Below, piece after piece: positions 1-6,174 of a stretch of 9,451 nt of DNA (within the stretch, counting starts at the first letter, position 1; each line of letters begins with the position of its first letter). A model generated the notes under the pieces. The model worked only from the letters and a program-made list of their open reading frames with translations, did no database searches and was not told the DNA's origin. Position numbers and translations under genes: made by a program. The stretch comes from Desulfurococcales archaeon (GTDB taxonomy: Archaea; Thermoproteota; Thermoprotei_A; Sulfolobales; Ignicoccaceae): the NCBI GenBank assembly GCA_015521275.1, contig WAOJ01000132.1:1-9451 (forward strand), in the 5' to 3' direction.

Positions 1-87
1 CTGTCCAGCGCATTACGTCTTCTTCTTAGCCACCTCCTTAGGCGTTTCAATAAGCGCTGTGGTTGGGGTACTGGTGGGGCTGTACAT

Positions 88-828
88 ATGCAAAAAGTAT
101 TCTTGCTCGTCGGAGCGGGACTCCGCTGCGAACACCTCAACGAGAGAGCAAAGGAAGTAATACGAAACGTGGAAGAGGTGTGGGTCGACGTTTATACCAG
201 CCCCTTCCCGGGAGGGCTGAAAGAGTGCGTTTCTAAGATCAGGCCCGACGTGAAGGTAGCTACTAGGGAGGTTTTGGAAGGGAGCTTCGAGTTCTCTGAC
301 TCCGTTGCTATAGTGGTACCCGGCGACCCCTTGGCGGCGACAGCTCATGCCGCGTTAATAGTGGAGGCCAAGAAGAGAGGTTACGAAGTAAAGGTCCTCA
401 GCAACGTCTCAGCCCTTCAAGCTGCTAGGAGCAAGAGCGGCCTTTCCCAATACCGCTTCGGGAGGGTAGTAACATTAATGTATCCCAAGGACGGTATCGA
501 TTTCACCGAATCAGTATACTACGCGATAAAGGAAAATGACGGACTTAACCTACACACAATAGTTTTGCTGGAGACCGGCTACGGGAAGGATATGACCGCT
601 CAAGAGGCATCTAAGCTCTTGTCGAAATACGAAGACTTGAGGGATAGGAGAGTGTTGGCTATGGCGAGGCTCTGCTGGGATGACGAACTAATAGTATTGA
701 CCAAACTCCACAAGCTCAAGGACATAGACATGGGGAAGCCTCCACACTTGCTCGTCTTTCCCTCTCCCAAGCTCCACCCAGTGGAAGAAGAGGCTATGAC
801 TTCCTTATCACACATAGTGAGCTTGTGA
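88..828 (+). CDS. dphB: Diphthine synthase (EF-2 diphthamide methyltransferase)
   Basis: A 246-residue protein of the SAM-dependent tetrapyrrole-methylase fold, recognised as archaeal DphB. In this family the enzyme methylates the modified histidine of elongation factor 2 on the way to diphthamide, in the cytoplasm. Visible hallmarks are the N-terminal LVGAGL strand-turn (7-12), VDVYTS (33-38), the cofactor loop [11 protein letters not shown] (77-87; most homologues have GDPMVATTH), [26 protein letters not shown] segment at 105-126, and [18 protein letters not shown] at 218-235. Length is normal for the family. The frame is open upstream to the window edge but holds no ATG, GTG or TTG, so ATG 88 is the only start; GGTGGGG at 73-79 is a fitting ribosome site. 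A weak TATA-like TTTCAATAAG lies near 45-54. It is followed by a separately promoted RHH gene. Identification is confident from motifs; function is from the family. Confidence 0.93.
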   Translation: MQKVFLLVGAGLRCEHLNERAKEVIRNVEEVWVDVYTSPFPGGLKECVSKIRPDVKVATREVLEGSFEFSDSVAIVVPGDPLAATAHAALIVEAKKRGYEVKVLSNVSALQAARSKSGLSQYRFGRVVTLMYPKDGIDFTESVYYAIKENDGLNLHTIVLLETGYGKDMTAQEASKLLSKYEDLRDRRVLAMARLCWDDELIVLTKLHKLKDIDMGKPPHLLVFPSPKLHPVEEEAMTSLSHIVSL

Positions 829-850
829 CACTGAGGGCTTACCCCGCTCT

Positions 851-860
851 CCTATTTAAG
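851..860 (+). promoter_or_regulatory. TATA box of the RHH regulator gene
   Basis: CTATTTAAG lies about 41 bp before ATG 897. With the usual archaeal spacing of about 26 bp, transcription would begin near 881, leaving a short leader that contains GGTGGGA (887-893), a good ribosome site. This geometry supports ATG 897 over the upstream in-frame TTG/ATG-like positions and separates the gene from dphB. Confidence 0.6.
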
Positions 861-896
861 CCTTTCAGTGACACTAGGGAAACAGCGGTGGGATGT

Positions 897-1079
897 ATGA
901 GGCTCGTAACGGTTAAGATGCCGGAAGCTTATGTGGAAGCGATAGATGAACTCGTTAGAAATGGGAGGTTCACCAGTCGCTCAGAGGCAATCCGCGTAGC
1001 GATACGCGAACTTTTGAGGAGAGAACTTTGGATAAAGGAGATGGACGAAGATGACGACGACTTTAGCGATGACTTCTGA
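897..1079 (+). CDS. Ribbon-helix-helix (CopG/NikR-type) DNA-binding protein with acidic tail
   Basis: A 60-residue protein with the full ribbon-helix-helix plan: a beta strand RLVTVKMP (2-9), helix A from [15 protein letters not shown] (9-23), the turn GRFTSRSE (23-30), and helix [16 protein letters not shown] (29-43). Such proteins dimerise and insert the paired strands into the DNA major groove, acting as repressors or as antitoxins. After helix B the chain ends in a strongly acidic tail rich in Asp (50-59), unusual for the family and possibly an inhibitory or protein-binding element. The start at 897 is chosen because it begins right before the strand and has both a TATA box and a GGTGG ribosome site; a longer frame back to 825 overlaps dphB and adds nothing conserved. 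No toxin gene is adjacent, so a transcription-factor role is more likely. Its last 17 bp overlap the end of the convergent proC-like gene. Confidence 0.85.
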   Translation: MRLVTVKMPEAYVEAIDELVRNGRFTSRSEAIRVAIRELLRRELWIKEMDEDDDDFSDDF

Positions 1080-1794
1080 GCCTCCTGCCCACCTCTCCCA
1101 AAACCTTAGATATCTTTCCGAAGACACCTTGAGACTCTAACTCGTTTGTTATTTCCACCGTTATGCCTCCGGGCGTCTCTACCTTGCTCCTAACCTCATA
1201 GGGATCATAGCTCTCCAATAAGTCCATTGTGCTCTTTATCGAGTCTATAGCTAACCTTTCGGCGAGTTCTCTGGGGACGCCGGAATAAACCATTGCCTCA
1301 ACCATGGATTGGTAGTAGAGGGCATGAACTGCTGGGCCAGAACCTACCACTGGTAACGCCGCGTCCAAGACGTCCTCATCGACCCAATACGGTTTGCCCA
1401 AATCCTCTAGCAACGAGTCGACCTTCTCATCCCTATAGCCCGAAGCCAGCACCGGGGAGGTCCCCGCCTCCACTGCCACGGAAGGCATTATCCTAGTTAC
1501 TCCTTCACCTAACTCCTTCAACTTCACTAAAGCAGCAGTCGATATTATTGGGATCTTAGGGTTTACCCTTTTGACCTTCTCAACGACGCCCTTAGCGGCA
1601 GAAGGAGGAACAGAGACTATCGTTACTTCTGCACTCTTAACACACTCCTCCAGGGGGATCACTTCGAAGCCCTCCTCTCTCGCCTTTACGTCCGTGGGGG
1701 GTAAGGTGCTGACCTTGATCGTGTGTCCCCTCTTCCTAAGCCTCTTTGCTATGCTTGAGCCGAGCTTTCCGTAGCCGACCAAACAGAGCCTCAA
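1063..1794 (-). CDS. proC: ProC-like pyrroline-5-carboxylate reductase family protein
   Basis: A 243-residue protein with an N-terminal Rossmann fold followed by the all-helical C-terminal dimer domain of the P5C reductase family. Visible motifs: dinucleotide-binding GYGKLG (7-12), RIMPS (101-105, matching the family's R-x-MPN), LPVVGSGPA (147-155, matching SGSGPA), and VETPGGIT (205-212, the family signature usually written TSPGGTT). Family members reduce 1-pyrroline-5-carboxylate to proline with NAD(P)H. At 243 residues it is shorter than typical ProC (about 270), and the MPN Asn is Ser, so a related imine or ketone substrate is possible. The start is TTG 1794, immediately before the first Rossmann strand, with GAGGG a few bases upstream; there is no later start that keeps the GxGxxG motif. 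It is the last gene of the nob1 operon and overlaps the preceding gene by 59 bp, and the convergent RHH gene by 17 bp. Confidence 0.85.
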   Translation of the reverse strand: MRLCLVGYGKLGSSIAKRLRKRGHTIKVSTLPPTDVKAREEGFEVIPLEECVKSAEVTIVSVPPSAAKGVVEKVKRVNPKIPIISTAALVKLKELGEGVTRIMPSVAVEAGTSPVLASGYRDEKVDSLLEDLGKPYWVDEDVLDAALPVVGSGPAVHALYYQSMVEAMVYSGVPRELAERLAIDSIKSTMDLLESYDPYEVRSKVETPGGITVEITNELESQGVFGKISKVLGEVGRRLRSHR

Positions 1795-2101
1795 GCTTCC
1801 CTCGGAGGGGTACGAGGAAGAAGGTAATGAAGCTGGGCCACGGCATCTTCCACTGGGCGGTGTAAAGCGTTATGCCTTTGTAGCTCACGCTCCCGCTGGT
1901 CATCATTCCGGGAGCTAACGTTATGGTCTGTGTGCTGATATTCAAGACGTAGTAGGGAGCGGGGGGACAGCTTATCCTCTCTTTAACGTACGTGAGGACG
2001 TCTGCCGAAACGGCGTAGCTGACGCTGCAGGGCATCCCGTTTATGGTAGTTACGTTGGAGAGCGTTAAGTTACCAAGTACTATTAGCAAGAGTTCGAGCA
2101 T
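1736..2101 (-). CDS. Small exported or membrane-anchored protein, unrecognised
   Basis: I do not recognise this 121-residue protein. It opens with a short hydrophobic stretch (LELLLIVLG, 2-10) that could be a signal or anchor. A Ser/Thr-rich middle follows with three N-glycosylation sequons (N11, N16, N54) and two cysteines (C25, C45) that could pair outside the cell. A second hydrophobic stretch WPSFITFFLVPL (88-99) is followed at once by a very basic tail (RGK...[11 protein letters not shown]), as expected for a stop-transfer segment with a cytoplasmic end. ATG 2101 has GTGAT five bases upstream, complementary to the 16S rRNA tail. It begins 19 bp inside the preceding 56-residue membrane protein and ends 59 bp inside the proC-like gene, so the three are probably co-translated. 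The overlap length makes chance ORF a possibility, but the sequons, cysteines and ribosome site argue for a real gene. Confidence 0.6.
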   Translation of the reverse strand: MLELLLIVLGNLTLSNVTTINGMPCSVSYAVSADVLTYVKERISCPPAPYYVLNISTQTITLAPGMMTSGSVSYKGITLYTAQWKMPWPSFITFFLVPLRGKLEALFGRLRKARLKHSKEA

Positions 2102-2253
2102 AGTATCACGCTCAACAAGCTAGCTATTGACCCAGCTACGAGTCCTACTAGGAAGTAGAAGGCCAACAGCCCTATGTTCAAGCTAGCCAAGAACTCTATG
2201 ACGCCGAAGGCAAAGGCCGTCGAGAAGGCAGTTATGAACGCTTCCTTCCTCAC
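2083..2253 (-). CDS. 56-residue two-helix membrane protein
   Basis: An ORF below common length cut-offs, read in the minus strand from GTG 2253 to TAA 2083. After a short charged start (VRKE) it contains two hydrophobic segments, about residues 6-24 (FITAFSTAFAFGVIEFLAS) and 28-52 (starting IGLLAFYFLVGLVAG), joined by a very short turn, which predicts a helical hairpin in the membrane. It ends with two cysteines (C52, C56). The GTG overlaps the nob1 stop as GTGA, and the end of nob1 supplies GGAGAAGG as ribosome site, so it is translationally coupled to nob1. Its own end overlaps the next gene by 19 bp. No family is recognised. The clean transmembrane pattern and the coupling on both sides make it a likely true gene; it may partner with the 121-residue protein downstream. 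Confidence 0.7.
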   Translation of the reverse strand: MRKEAFITAFSTAFAFGVIEFLASLNIGLLAFYFLVGLVAGSIASLLSVILCSNSC

Positions 2254-2741
2254 CTTCTCCCCTTGCCTTTACCCCCAGCTTTAAAGCGGGGCCTCCTGAC
2301 CACTTCTGCTCCGCACCTAGGACAAACCTCCACGTCCGGCGGATATTCTACCTTACAAAACGGACAATAGTTGACCCAGACGACGTTCTCCTTTATCCCC
2401 TTTGTTCTCACCGGCTTCGCGTTCAAGCCCAAATAGGTCGCGACGTTAAGTACTCCGTAATCGTCGCTTAATACGGTCGCACCCAAGTCCAAGGCCAAAG
2501 CTATAACTTTCACGTCAGCGTCGCTGAGCCTCTCCCCGAGCTCCTTAGCTACTTCTCTCACCTTCTTCACGCTTTCTTTGCTCGGCTCCAAGACCTTTAG
2601 CTTTTCTGAGTAAACCTCTAAGGACCTCTTTGACTCCTTATCCTTTACCTCCTCTATACACTCCTTAACGGTGTAGTTTTCTCCGGGCACGTAGGCGGGC
2701 ATTGAAGCCAACAAGGAACCGGTGTCGTGAACAAACTTCAT
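2250..2741 (-). CDS. nob1: Nob1-type endoribonuclease (PIN domain plus zinc ribbon)
   Basis: A 163-residue protein with a PIN nuclease domain and a C-terminal zinc ribbon, the architecture of archaeal Nob1, which in the family cleaves pre-16S rRNA at its 3' end during small-subunit maturation. Acidic metal ligands expected for PIN are visible: D6 in the opening KFVHDTG, an Glu in KECIEE (26-31), the pair in LSDADVK (D74, D76), and D93/D94 in LSDDYG. The ribbon is CPFC (126-129) and CPRC (140-143), followed by a basic tail (RRPRFKAGGKGKGRR) suited to RNA binding. ATG 2741 is chosen because Nob1 proteins begin just before the first PIN strand and GAGGGG sits five bases upstream; an in-frame ATG at 2774 lacks a ribosome site. 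It is the first gene of a four-gene minus operon and diverges from the CYTH gene with only about 34 bp between starts. Confidence 0.9.
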   Translation of the reverse strand: MKFVHDTGSLLASMPAYVPGENYTVKECIEEVKDKESKRSLEVYSEKLKVLEPSKESVKKVREVAKELGERLSDADVKVIALALDLGATVLSDDYGVLNVATYLGLNAKPVRTKGIKENVVWVNYCPFCKVEYPPDVEVCPRCGAEVVRRPRFKAGGKGKGRR

Positions 2742-2775
2742 TGTCCCCTCGCCAGCCCTTCGAATAGGGGCCATT

Positions 2776-3336
2776 TTGGTAAAGCCCTTCGAAGCGGAGG
2801 CCAGATTCTTTGTAGGAGAAGACTTCAAGGAAAGGTTGGAGAAGTTGGGCTTCAAGGTTATAAAGGAGTACTCTTTCGAGGACACGTTCTTCTGCCCTAG
2901 AGGAGGGTGGAGCGAGGAGGGCAAGACGCTTAGGATAAGAGATTGGGGAGATAGGTGTGAGGTACTCTTCACTAAGGTAAAGAAGTTTAGGTTCGGAGAC
3001 GTCGAGTTCAAGAGGAGTGAGTATCCGGAAGGGAAGCTAAAGCTCTTCGAAGGCCCTAAGGAGAGGTGCCTCGAAATAATGAAAGATTTGGAGATGGTTG
3101 AATGCGGTAAAGTGAAGAAGGAAGTGGGATACTTATTGAGCAATGGAGAAGTAACGGTTGCCTTAGAGAAGATAAATGGAAAATGGGTGCTGGAGGTAGA
3201 GGTTGAGGGCGACGACCCGAAGGAAGCTGCCGAGAGGATGAAACACATTATGAGTAGGTTGGGATTAAGCGAACCCTTGTCCGGCTCCACGTACGAGCTT
3301 TTCGTCAAAAGTACCAATACCAGTAATCCCTCTTGA
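2776..3336 (+). CDS. CYTH-domain protein (class IV adenylyl cyclase / thiamine-triphosphatase fold)
   Basis: A 186-residue protein of the CYTH family, whose members bind triphosphates in a beta-tunnel lined by paired acidic and basic residues and hydrolyse tri- or polyphosphate or form cAMP. The N-terminal signature is E6-x-E8-x-R10, an Arg where most members have Lys (ExExK). Further tunnel-type residues are R53 and R55 in LRIRD, K67/K69 after EVLFT, R80, E131 and the alternating E140-E142-E144 strand (LEVEVEG). The end STYELF (171-176) matches the common final motif. TTG 2776 is the only start that precedes the signature strand; AGGGGCC lies upstream. Substrate cannot be told from sequence; archaeal members are mostly uncharacterised. 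It diverges from nob1 and its last 32 bp overlap the convergent cysteine-rich gene. Confidence 0.87.
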   Translation: MVKPFEAEARFFVGEDFKERLEKLGFKVIKEYSFEDTFFCPRGGWSEEGKTLRIRDWGDRCEVLFTKVKKFRFGDVEFKRSEYPEGKLKLFEGPKERCLEIMKDLEMVECGKVKKEVGYLLSNGEVTVALEKINGKWVLEVEVEGDDPKEAAERMKHIMSRLGLSEPLSGSTYELFVKSTNTSNPS

Positions 3337-3751
3337 CCAGCTCTCCGTCGCAACTCCCCTCTGGGACGCACCCGACCACCGTCCCGTTGGAGACCAATGG
3401 ATAGGGAGGACCTCTCAACGCGAAGACTGGGTCGAAGCCCCTAGGACCCCTTATCGCCTTGCCTCCGTTGCACTCGCAAACCACAACCCAAGTCCAGCTA
3501 GTTTTAAGAACTTGACAATTGCTCTCTTTACAATTACCGAAGCCGAAGCCCTTACACCTCAAGCAAGAGAGCCTGTGGAGGGGTATCTGGGTACCCCAAG
3601 GATCTACCAGCGAGCCCTTGAGCAAGTGAAAGCATGCCAAGGGCTTTTCGACCTGAACTTCGATAGAGCCTCTCCTATGCCTTATCCCAACGGTGCAAGT
3701 GGCCAAGGTCTCGCCGGAAAGCGCCTTGGCTATTAAGTCCTTGTAGTTCAT
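3305..3751 (-). CDS. Cysteine-rich protein of unknown function, coupled to lysK
   Basis: I do not recognise this 148-residue protein. It has ten cysteines (19, 40, 63, 66, 74, 79, 92, 94, 128, 134). The centre, CLRCKGFGFGNCKESNC (63-79), has the spacing C-x2-C-x7-C-x4-C, followed by CEC (92-94), which could hold zinc or an iron-sulfur cluster. A glycine/proline-rich stretch (RGPRGFDPVFALRGPPYP, 101-118) follows and the chain ends in WYWYF after basic residues. No signal peptide or membrane helix is visible. ATG 3751 overlaps the lysK stop as ATGA, with GGGGAG at the end of lysK as ribosome site, so it is translated together with lysK. The 3' end overlaps the CYTH gene by 32 bp. Operon context hints at a link to lysine or arginine synthesis, but that is only inference. 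Confidence 0.72.
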   Translation of the reverse strand: MNYKDLIAKALSGETLATCTVGIRHRRGSIEVQVEKPLACFHLLKGSLVDPWGTQIPLHRLSCLRCKGFGFGNCKESNCQVLKTSWTWVVVCECNGGKAIRGPRGFDPVFALRGPPYPLVSNGTVVGCVPEGSCDGELVKRDYWYWYF

Positions 3752-4758
3752 CTCCCCAACAGCTCCTTGGCGGCGCTTACATAAACCTTCGTCGCCTTAT
3801 CCAGTTCCTCCCTCGTTATTACTTCTTCAAAGGTGTGACTAAGCTCGCTCTTGCCGGGGCCAAAGGCCGCTATGCTCTCAGTCACCTCTGCCAAGACGTT
3901 CATGTCGCTCGTACCCCTCTTCTTGACGAACCTCCCCCTAACGCCTTCCTTCAGCAAGGCTCTCCTCAAGGCCCTAGGCACTGGGGAAGTGGGCTTCACC
4001 TCGGCCGGGGGCAGACCGTCTACCACTTCTACCTCACACCCGTCGAACTGAGATATTATTTGATCCAAGGTTATCCCTTTGGGGTACCTTATGTCAAACC
4101 TCGCGATAACCTCTTGTGGGAGCACGTTGAAGGCGTTCCAGCTCTTTATAGAAGTTAAGCTGACCGTCGCCGGAGCCAAGCTCTCCTTGGCCCTCTGGTA
4201 CCTCTCCCAGAGCTTCTCCACCGCGTTCTCGCCGACTTCCGGAGAAGAAGCGTGACCTCCCTTTGCCGAGCACTTCACTTCAAGCCACGCATAACCTCTG
4301 TACCCTATTACCACATCCCTCGTGTTCGAAGGTTCGCCTATTATAACGTATTTCATCTTGGGACCGTGTTCTCTAACGTACTTTGCCCCGAAGGAGTCCG
4401 TTTCTTCCCTAACCATAGCTCCAAGGACCACGTCCTCGTCTTGTAGCTTGAGGAGGGCAGCCGCCATTGAGGAAAGTGGTCCCTTTGCGTCCACTGCCCC
4501 CCTCCCGCTTATTGTGTCGTCGCTTATCCTAGGCTCCCAGAAGCCCGGCACCGTGTCTATGTGAGATATTAGGCCCAGGCCGTAATGGTCCTTCCTCTTT
4601 AGGGCGGCGAAGAGGTTTCCGGCAGCGTCGCTCCAAACCTCTAGAGTACCCCCAGAGGCCTCTTCCAAGGCTTCCTTGAGAGCTTCCACCGCCTCCTTCT
4701 CCTCGCCGCTAGGCGAATAGACTGCCACTATTCTCTTCAATATCTCGAAGGCGTCCAC
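3748..4758 (-). CDS. lysK: LysK-type [LysW]-lysine/ornithine hydrolase (M20 metallopeptidase)
   Basis: A 336-residue M20-family zinc hydrolase. The di-zinc ligands are all in place: H66 in SHIDTVPG (65-72), bridging D90 in GRGAVDAKG (86-93), the catalytic/ligand pair E118-E119 in REETD, E142 in GEPSN, and H308 near the end in LSHTF. The wording GRGAVDAKGPL and RGTSDMN (281-287) points to the LysK group of archaea and Thermus rather than to generic ArgE or DapE; LysK releases lysine (or ornithine) from the carrier protein LysW in the AAA/LysW pathway. The start is GTG 4758, the only start codon between an upstream stop near 4813 and the first conserved helix. It is followed by an ATGA-coupled cysteine-rich gene and preceded by a possible 33-residue acidic ORF. 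No lysW, lysX, lysZ, lysY or lysJ gene is in the window. Confidence 0.9.
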   Translation of the reverse strand: MDAFEILKRIVAVYSPSGEEKEAVEALKEALEEASGGTLEVWSDAAGNLFAALKRKDHYGLGLISHIDTVPGFWEPRISDDTISGRGAVDAKGPLSSMAAALLKLQDEDVVLGAMVREETDSFGAKYVREHGPKMKYVIIGEPSNTRDVVIGYRGYAWLEVKCSAKGGHASSPEVGENAVEKLWERYQRAKESLAPATVSLTSIKSWNAFNVLPQEVIARFDIRYPKGITLDQIISQFDGCEVEVVDGLPPAEVKPTSPVPRALRRALLKEGVRGRFVKKRGTSDMNVLAEVTESIAAFGPGKSELSHTFEEVITREELDKATKVYVSAAKELLGR

Positions 4759-4798
4759 GGCTCGTTCCTCGAGGGCCTTCGGCGGGGAGGGAAAAAGC

Positions 4799-4900
4799 CT
4801 AATCCACTTCGATTACTTCCTCAACCACTTCAAGCTTACTGAATTCTAAGGAATTCTTGATCAATTCGATCAATTCCTCGAGTTCCTCGGGAAGCTCCAT
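4799..4900 (-). CDS. Possible 33-residue acidic peptide upstream of lysK
   Basis: A short minus-strand ORF from ATG 4900 to TAG 4799. It is strongly acidic, with repeated Glu-Leu and Glu-Val pairs, begins MELPEELEELIELI and ends EVIEVD; an amphipathic helix is likely. GGGG (4906-4909) sits at ribosome-site distance and a TATA box at 4933-4943 would place the transcript start near 4911, giving a leader of about 11 bases. The frame is open further upstream with GTG 4915 and TTG 4912 as alternatives. Forty bases later lysK begins; a TTTTT run (4792-4796 read on the minus strand) lies between them. LysW, the carrier used by LysK, is also small and acidic, but this peptide lacks LysW's zinc cysteines and its EDWGE end, so it is not LysW. 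A leader peptide or a chance ORF remain possible. Confidence 0.4.
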   Translation of the reverse strand: MELPEELEELIELIKNSLEFSKLEVVEEVIEVD

Positions 4901-4932
4901 TCTATGCCCCAACACGTCTAGAGGCTTCTCGG

Positions 4933-4943
4933 TTATATAAAAA
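4933..4943. promoter_or_regulatory. Symmetric TATA box for divergent transcription
   Basis: TTATATAA (4933-4940) extended by AAA is nearly its own reverse complement and is the only strong TATA element in the 195 bp between lysK and the methyltransferase gene. Rightward, a start near 4962-4964 would fall just before GTG 4966, giving a leaderless mRNA. Leftward, a start near 4911 fits the acidic ORF at 4900 and then lysK. One element may thus serve both directions, with adjacent BRE and factor sites deciding the balance. Confidence 0.6.
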
Positions 4944-4965
4944 CATATGTTTCGTGACACCCCGT

Positions 4966-6174
4966 GTGAAAGCTATTAAGGGTCGGAAGCTTTCCAGCTC
5001 AAGAAACATGATAGTGCCAGCCGAGGAGATAGCCGCAAAGGCCTTGAGTAAGGCAGTTAAGGGGAAGAGCTTGAAAGGTTACTTGGAGAAGGAGTACAAG
5101 AGGTTAGGTGTGCCGGACTCGGTGAAGCCCGTCATAGTTGCTATAGTCTCCAACGTCGCTAGGAGATGGATGGTCTTGGCCAAGGCTTTGGGCTATCCGT
5201 ACGAAAGGCCCAAGGCCTCCGTTAAGTACTGGAGGGAACTGGTGATAGCTTACCAAGCGCTCTTCCGTAAGGTACCGCCGTCCAAGGTCTCTTGGGCATT
5301 CAAGAGCTTTCCAAAAGAGCTGTACACGTCTCTCTTAAGGACTGAACCCTCCGAGGTGCTCTCCGACTTGAAGCCGGAAGAGAGGGATAGGGTCTACCTG
5401 AGCGTCCCCGAGTGGGTTTGGGAGGAGATCTCTAAGGTGACTAACCCCAAGGCCTTCGTAGAGGCTTTGGATAATAGGGAGGGCTTCTGGGTTAGGGTAA
5501 GAGATCCCTCTGCAATATCGGAACTCAAAGCCATATACGAGATTACCGAGGGTCCCTTCGAAGATACCTACTTCTTGCGTGGACCTATGAGAGAAGTCAT
5601 AAGGCGCAAGCTCCATCCGGAAAAGCTAGTGATAATGGAGTTGGCCTCCGCGACGATAGCTCATTTGGTCAAAGGTAAGGTCTTGGACTTGACCTCGGCG
5701 CCAGGAGGTAAGGCGTTACACTCTTGGGACTTGGGTCACTTCACGGTGGCTAACGACATAGACGTGAGGAGGTTCGCCTTTAAGGGATTTGAAATAGTAG
5801 CCTCGGACGCGAGGCTCCCTCCCTTCAGAAAGGGCTTTGACACTGTAATACTAGATCCGGACTGTACCGGCATAGGGAGGCTTCACTCCCCCGAGACCAG
5901 GTTATGGTTACCCTTGGTTAATAGGAAGAAGCTCGTCGAGTACCAAGCCCAGCTCATTAAGTCAGCCTTAGCCCTACTTAAAGAGGGCTCCCGCTTCATC
6001 TATTCTACCTGCACCATTACGTACGATGAGAACGAAGGACACGCTGAGCTGTTAGAAGGGTTGGAGCCCGTCGAGGTTGAGCACGCTTCTCCGGGTTTCT
6101 TGGAGGGCTGGAGGAGGTACTTGCCGAACGTTCACAAAACGATAGGCTTTACCTTTGCTGTTTATGAGAAGTGA
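4966..6174 (+). CDS. RNA m5C methyltransferase (NOL1/NOP2/Sun, RsmB family)
   Basis: About 402 residues. The C-terminal half is a Rossmann-type SAM methyltransferase of the NOL1/NOP2/Sun family, which makes 5-methylcytosine in rRNA or tRNA with two cysteines. Motif I is DLTSAPGGKALH (241-252), the acidic cofactor residue is in ANDID (262-266), a further Asp in SDAR (near 281), motif IV is DPDCTG (297-302, C300) and motif VI STCT (347-350, nucleophile C349); it ends with a typical GFTFAVYEK. In most members motif IV is DPPC, so Pro to Asp here is unusual. The N-terminal 90 residues are helical and basic and resemble the NusB-like domain of RsmB proteins; a PUA-like RNA-binding segment may lie around 175-210. 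GTG 4966 is preferred because the TATA box predicts a leaderless transcript there; GTG 4954 (4 residues longer) and ATG 5008 are alternatives. Its last 26 bp overlap the convergent CARF gene. Confidence 0.9.
   Translation: MKAIKGRKLSSSRNMIVPAEEIAAKALSKAVKGKSLKGYLEKEYKRLGVPDSVKPVIVAIVSNVARRWMVLAKALGYPYERPKASVKYWRELVIAYQALFRKVPPSKVSWAFKSFPKELYTSLLRTEPSEVLSDLKPEERDRVYLSVPEWVWEEISKVTNPKAFVEALDNREGFWVRVRDPSAISELKAIYEITEGPFEDTYFLRGPMREVIRRKLHPEKLVIMELASATIAHLVKGKVLDLTSAPGGKALHSWDLGHFTVANDIDVRRFAFKGFEIVASDARLPPFRKGFDTVILDPDCTGIGRLHSPETRLWLPLVNRKKLVEYQAQLIKSALALLKEGSRFIYSTCTITYDENEGHAELLEGLEPVEVEHASPGFLEGWRRYLPNVHKTIGFTFAVYEK

Noticed and set aside
1..87. A minus-strand 24-codon frame from ATG 87 ending at TAA 15-13, followed by an overlapping ATG 13 (TAATG), as the start of a gene leaving the window
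   Set aside because: The peptide is Thr/Pro-rich and unrecognised, the minus frame further up is antisense to dphB, and only four codons of the next ORF are visible; too little to support a gene.
2742..3371. Long minus-strand N-terminal extension of the Nob1 frame
   Set aside because: It is antisense to the CYTH gene, Ser/Pro/Phe-rich, and Nob1 proteins begin at the PIN strand that ATG 2741 precedes.
4799..4915. Acidic ORF as LysW carrier protein
   Set aside because: No zinc-binding cysteines and no C-terminal EDWGE motif.
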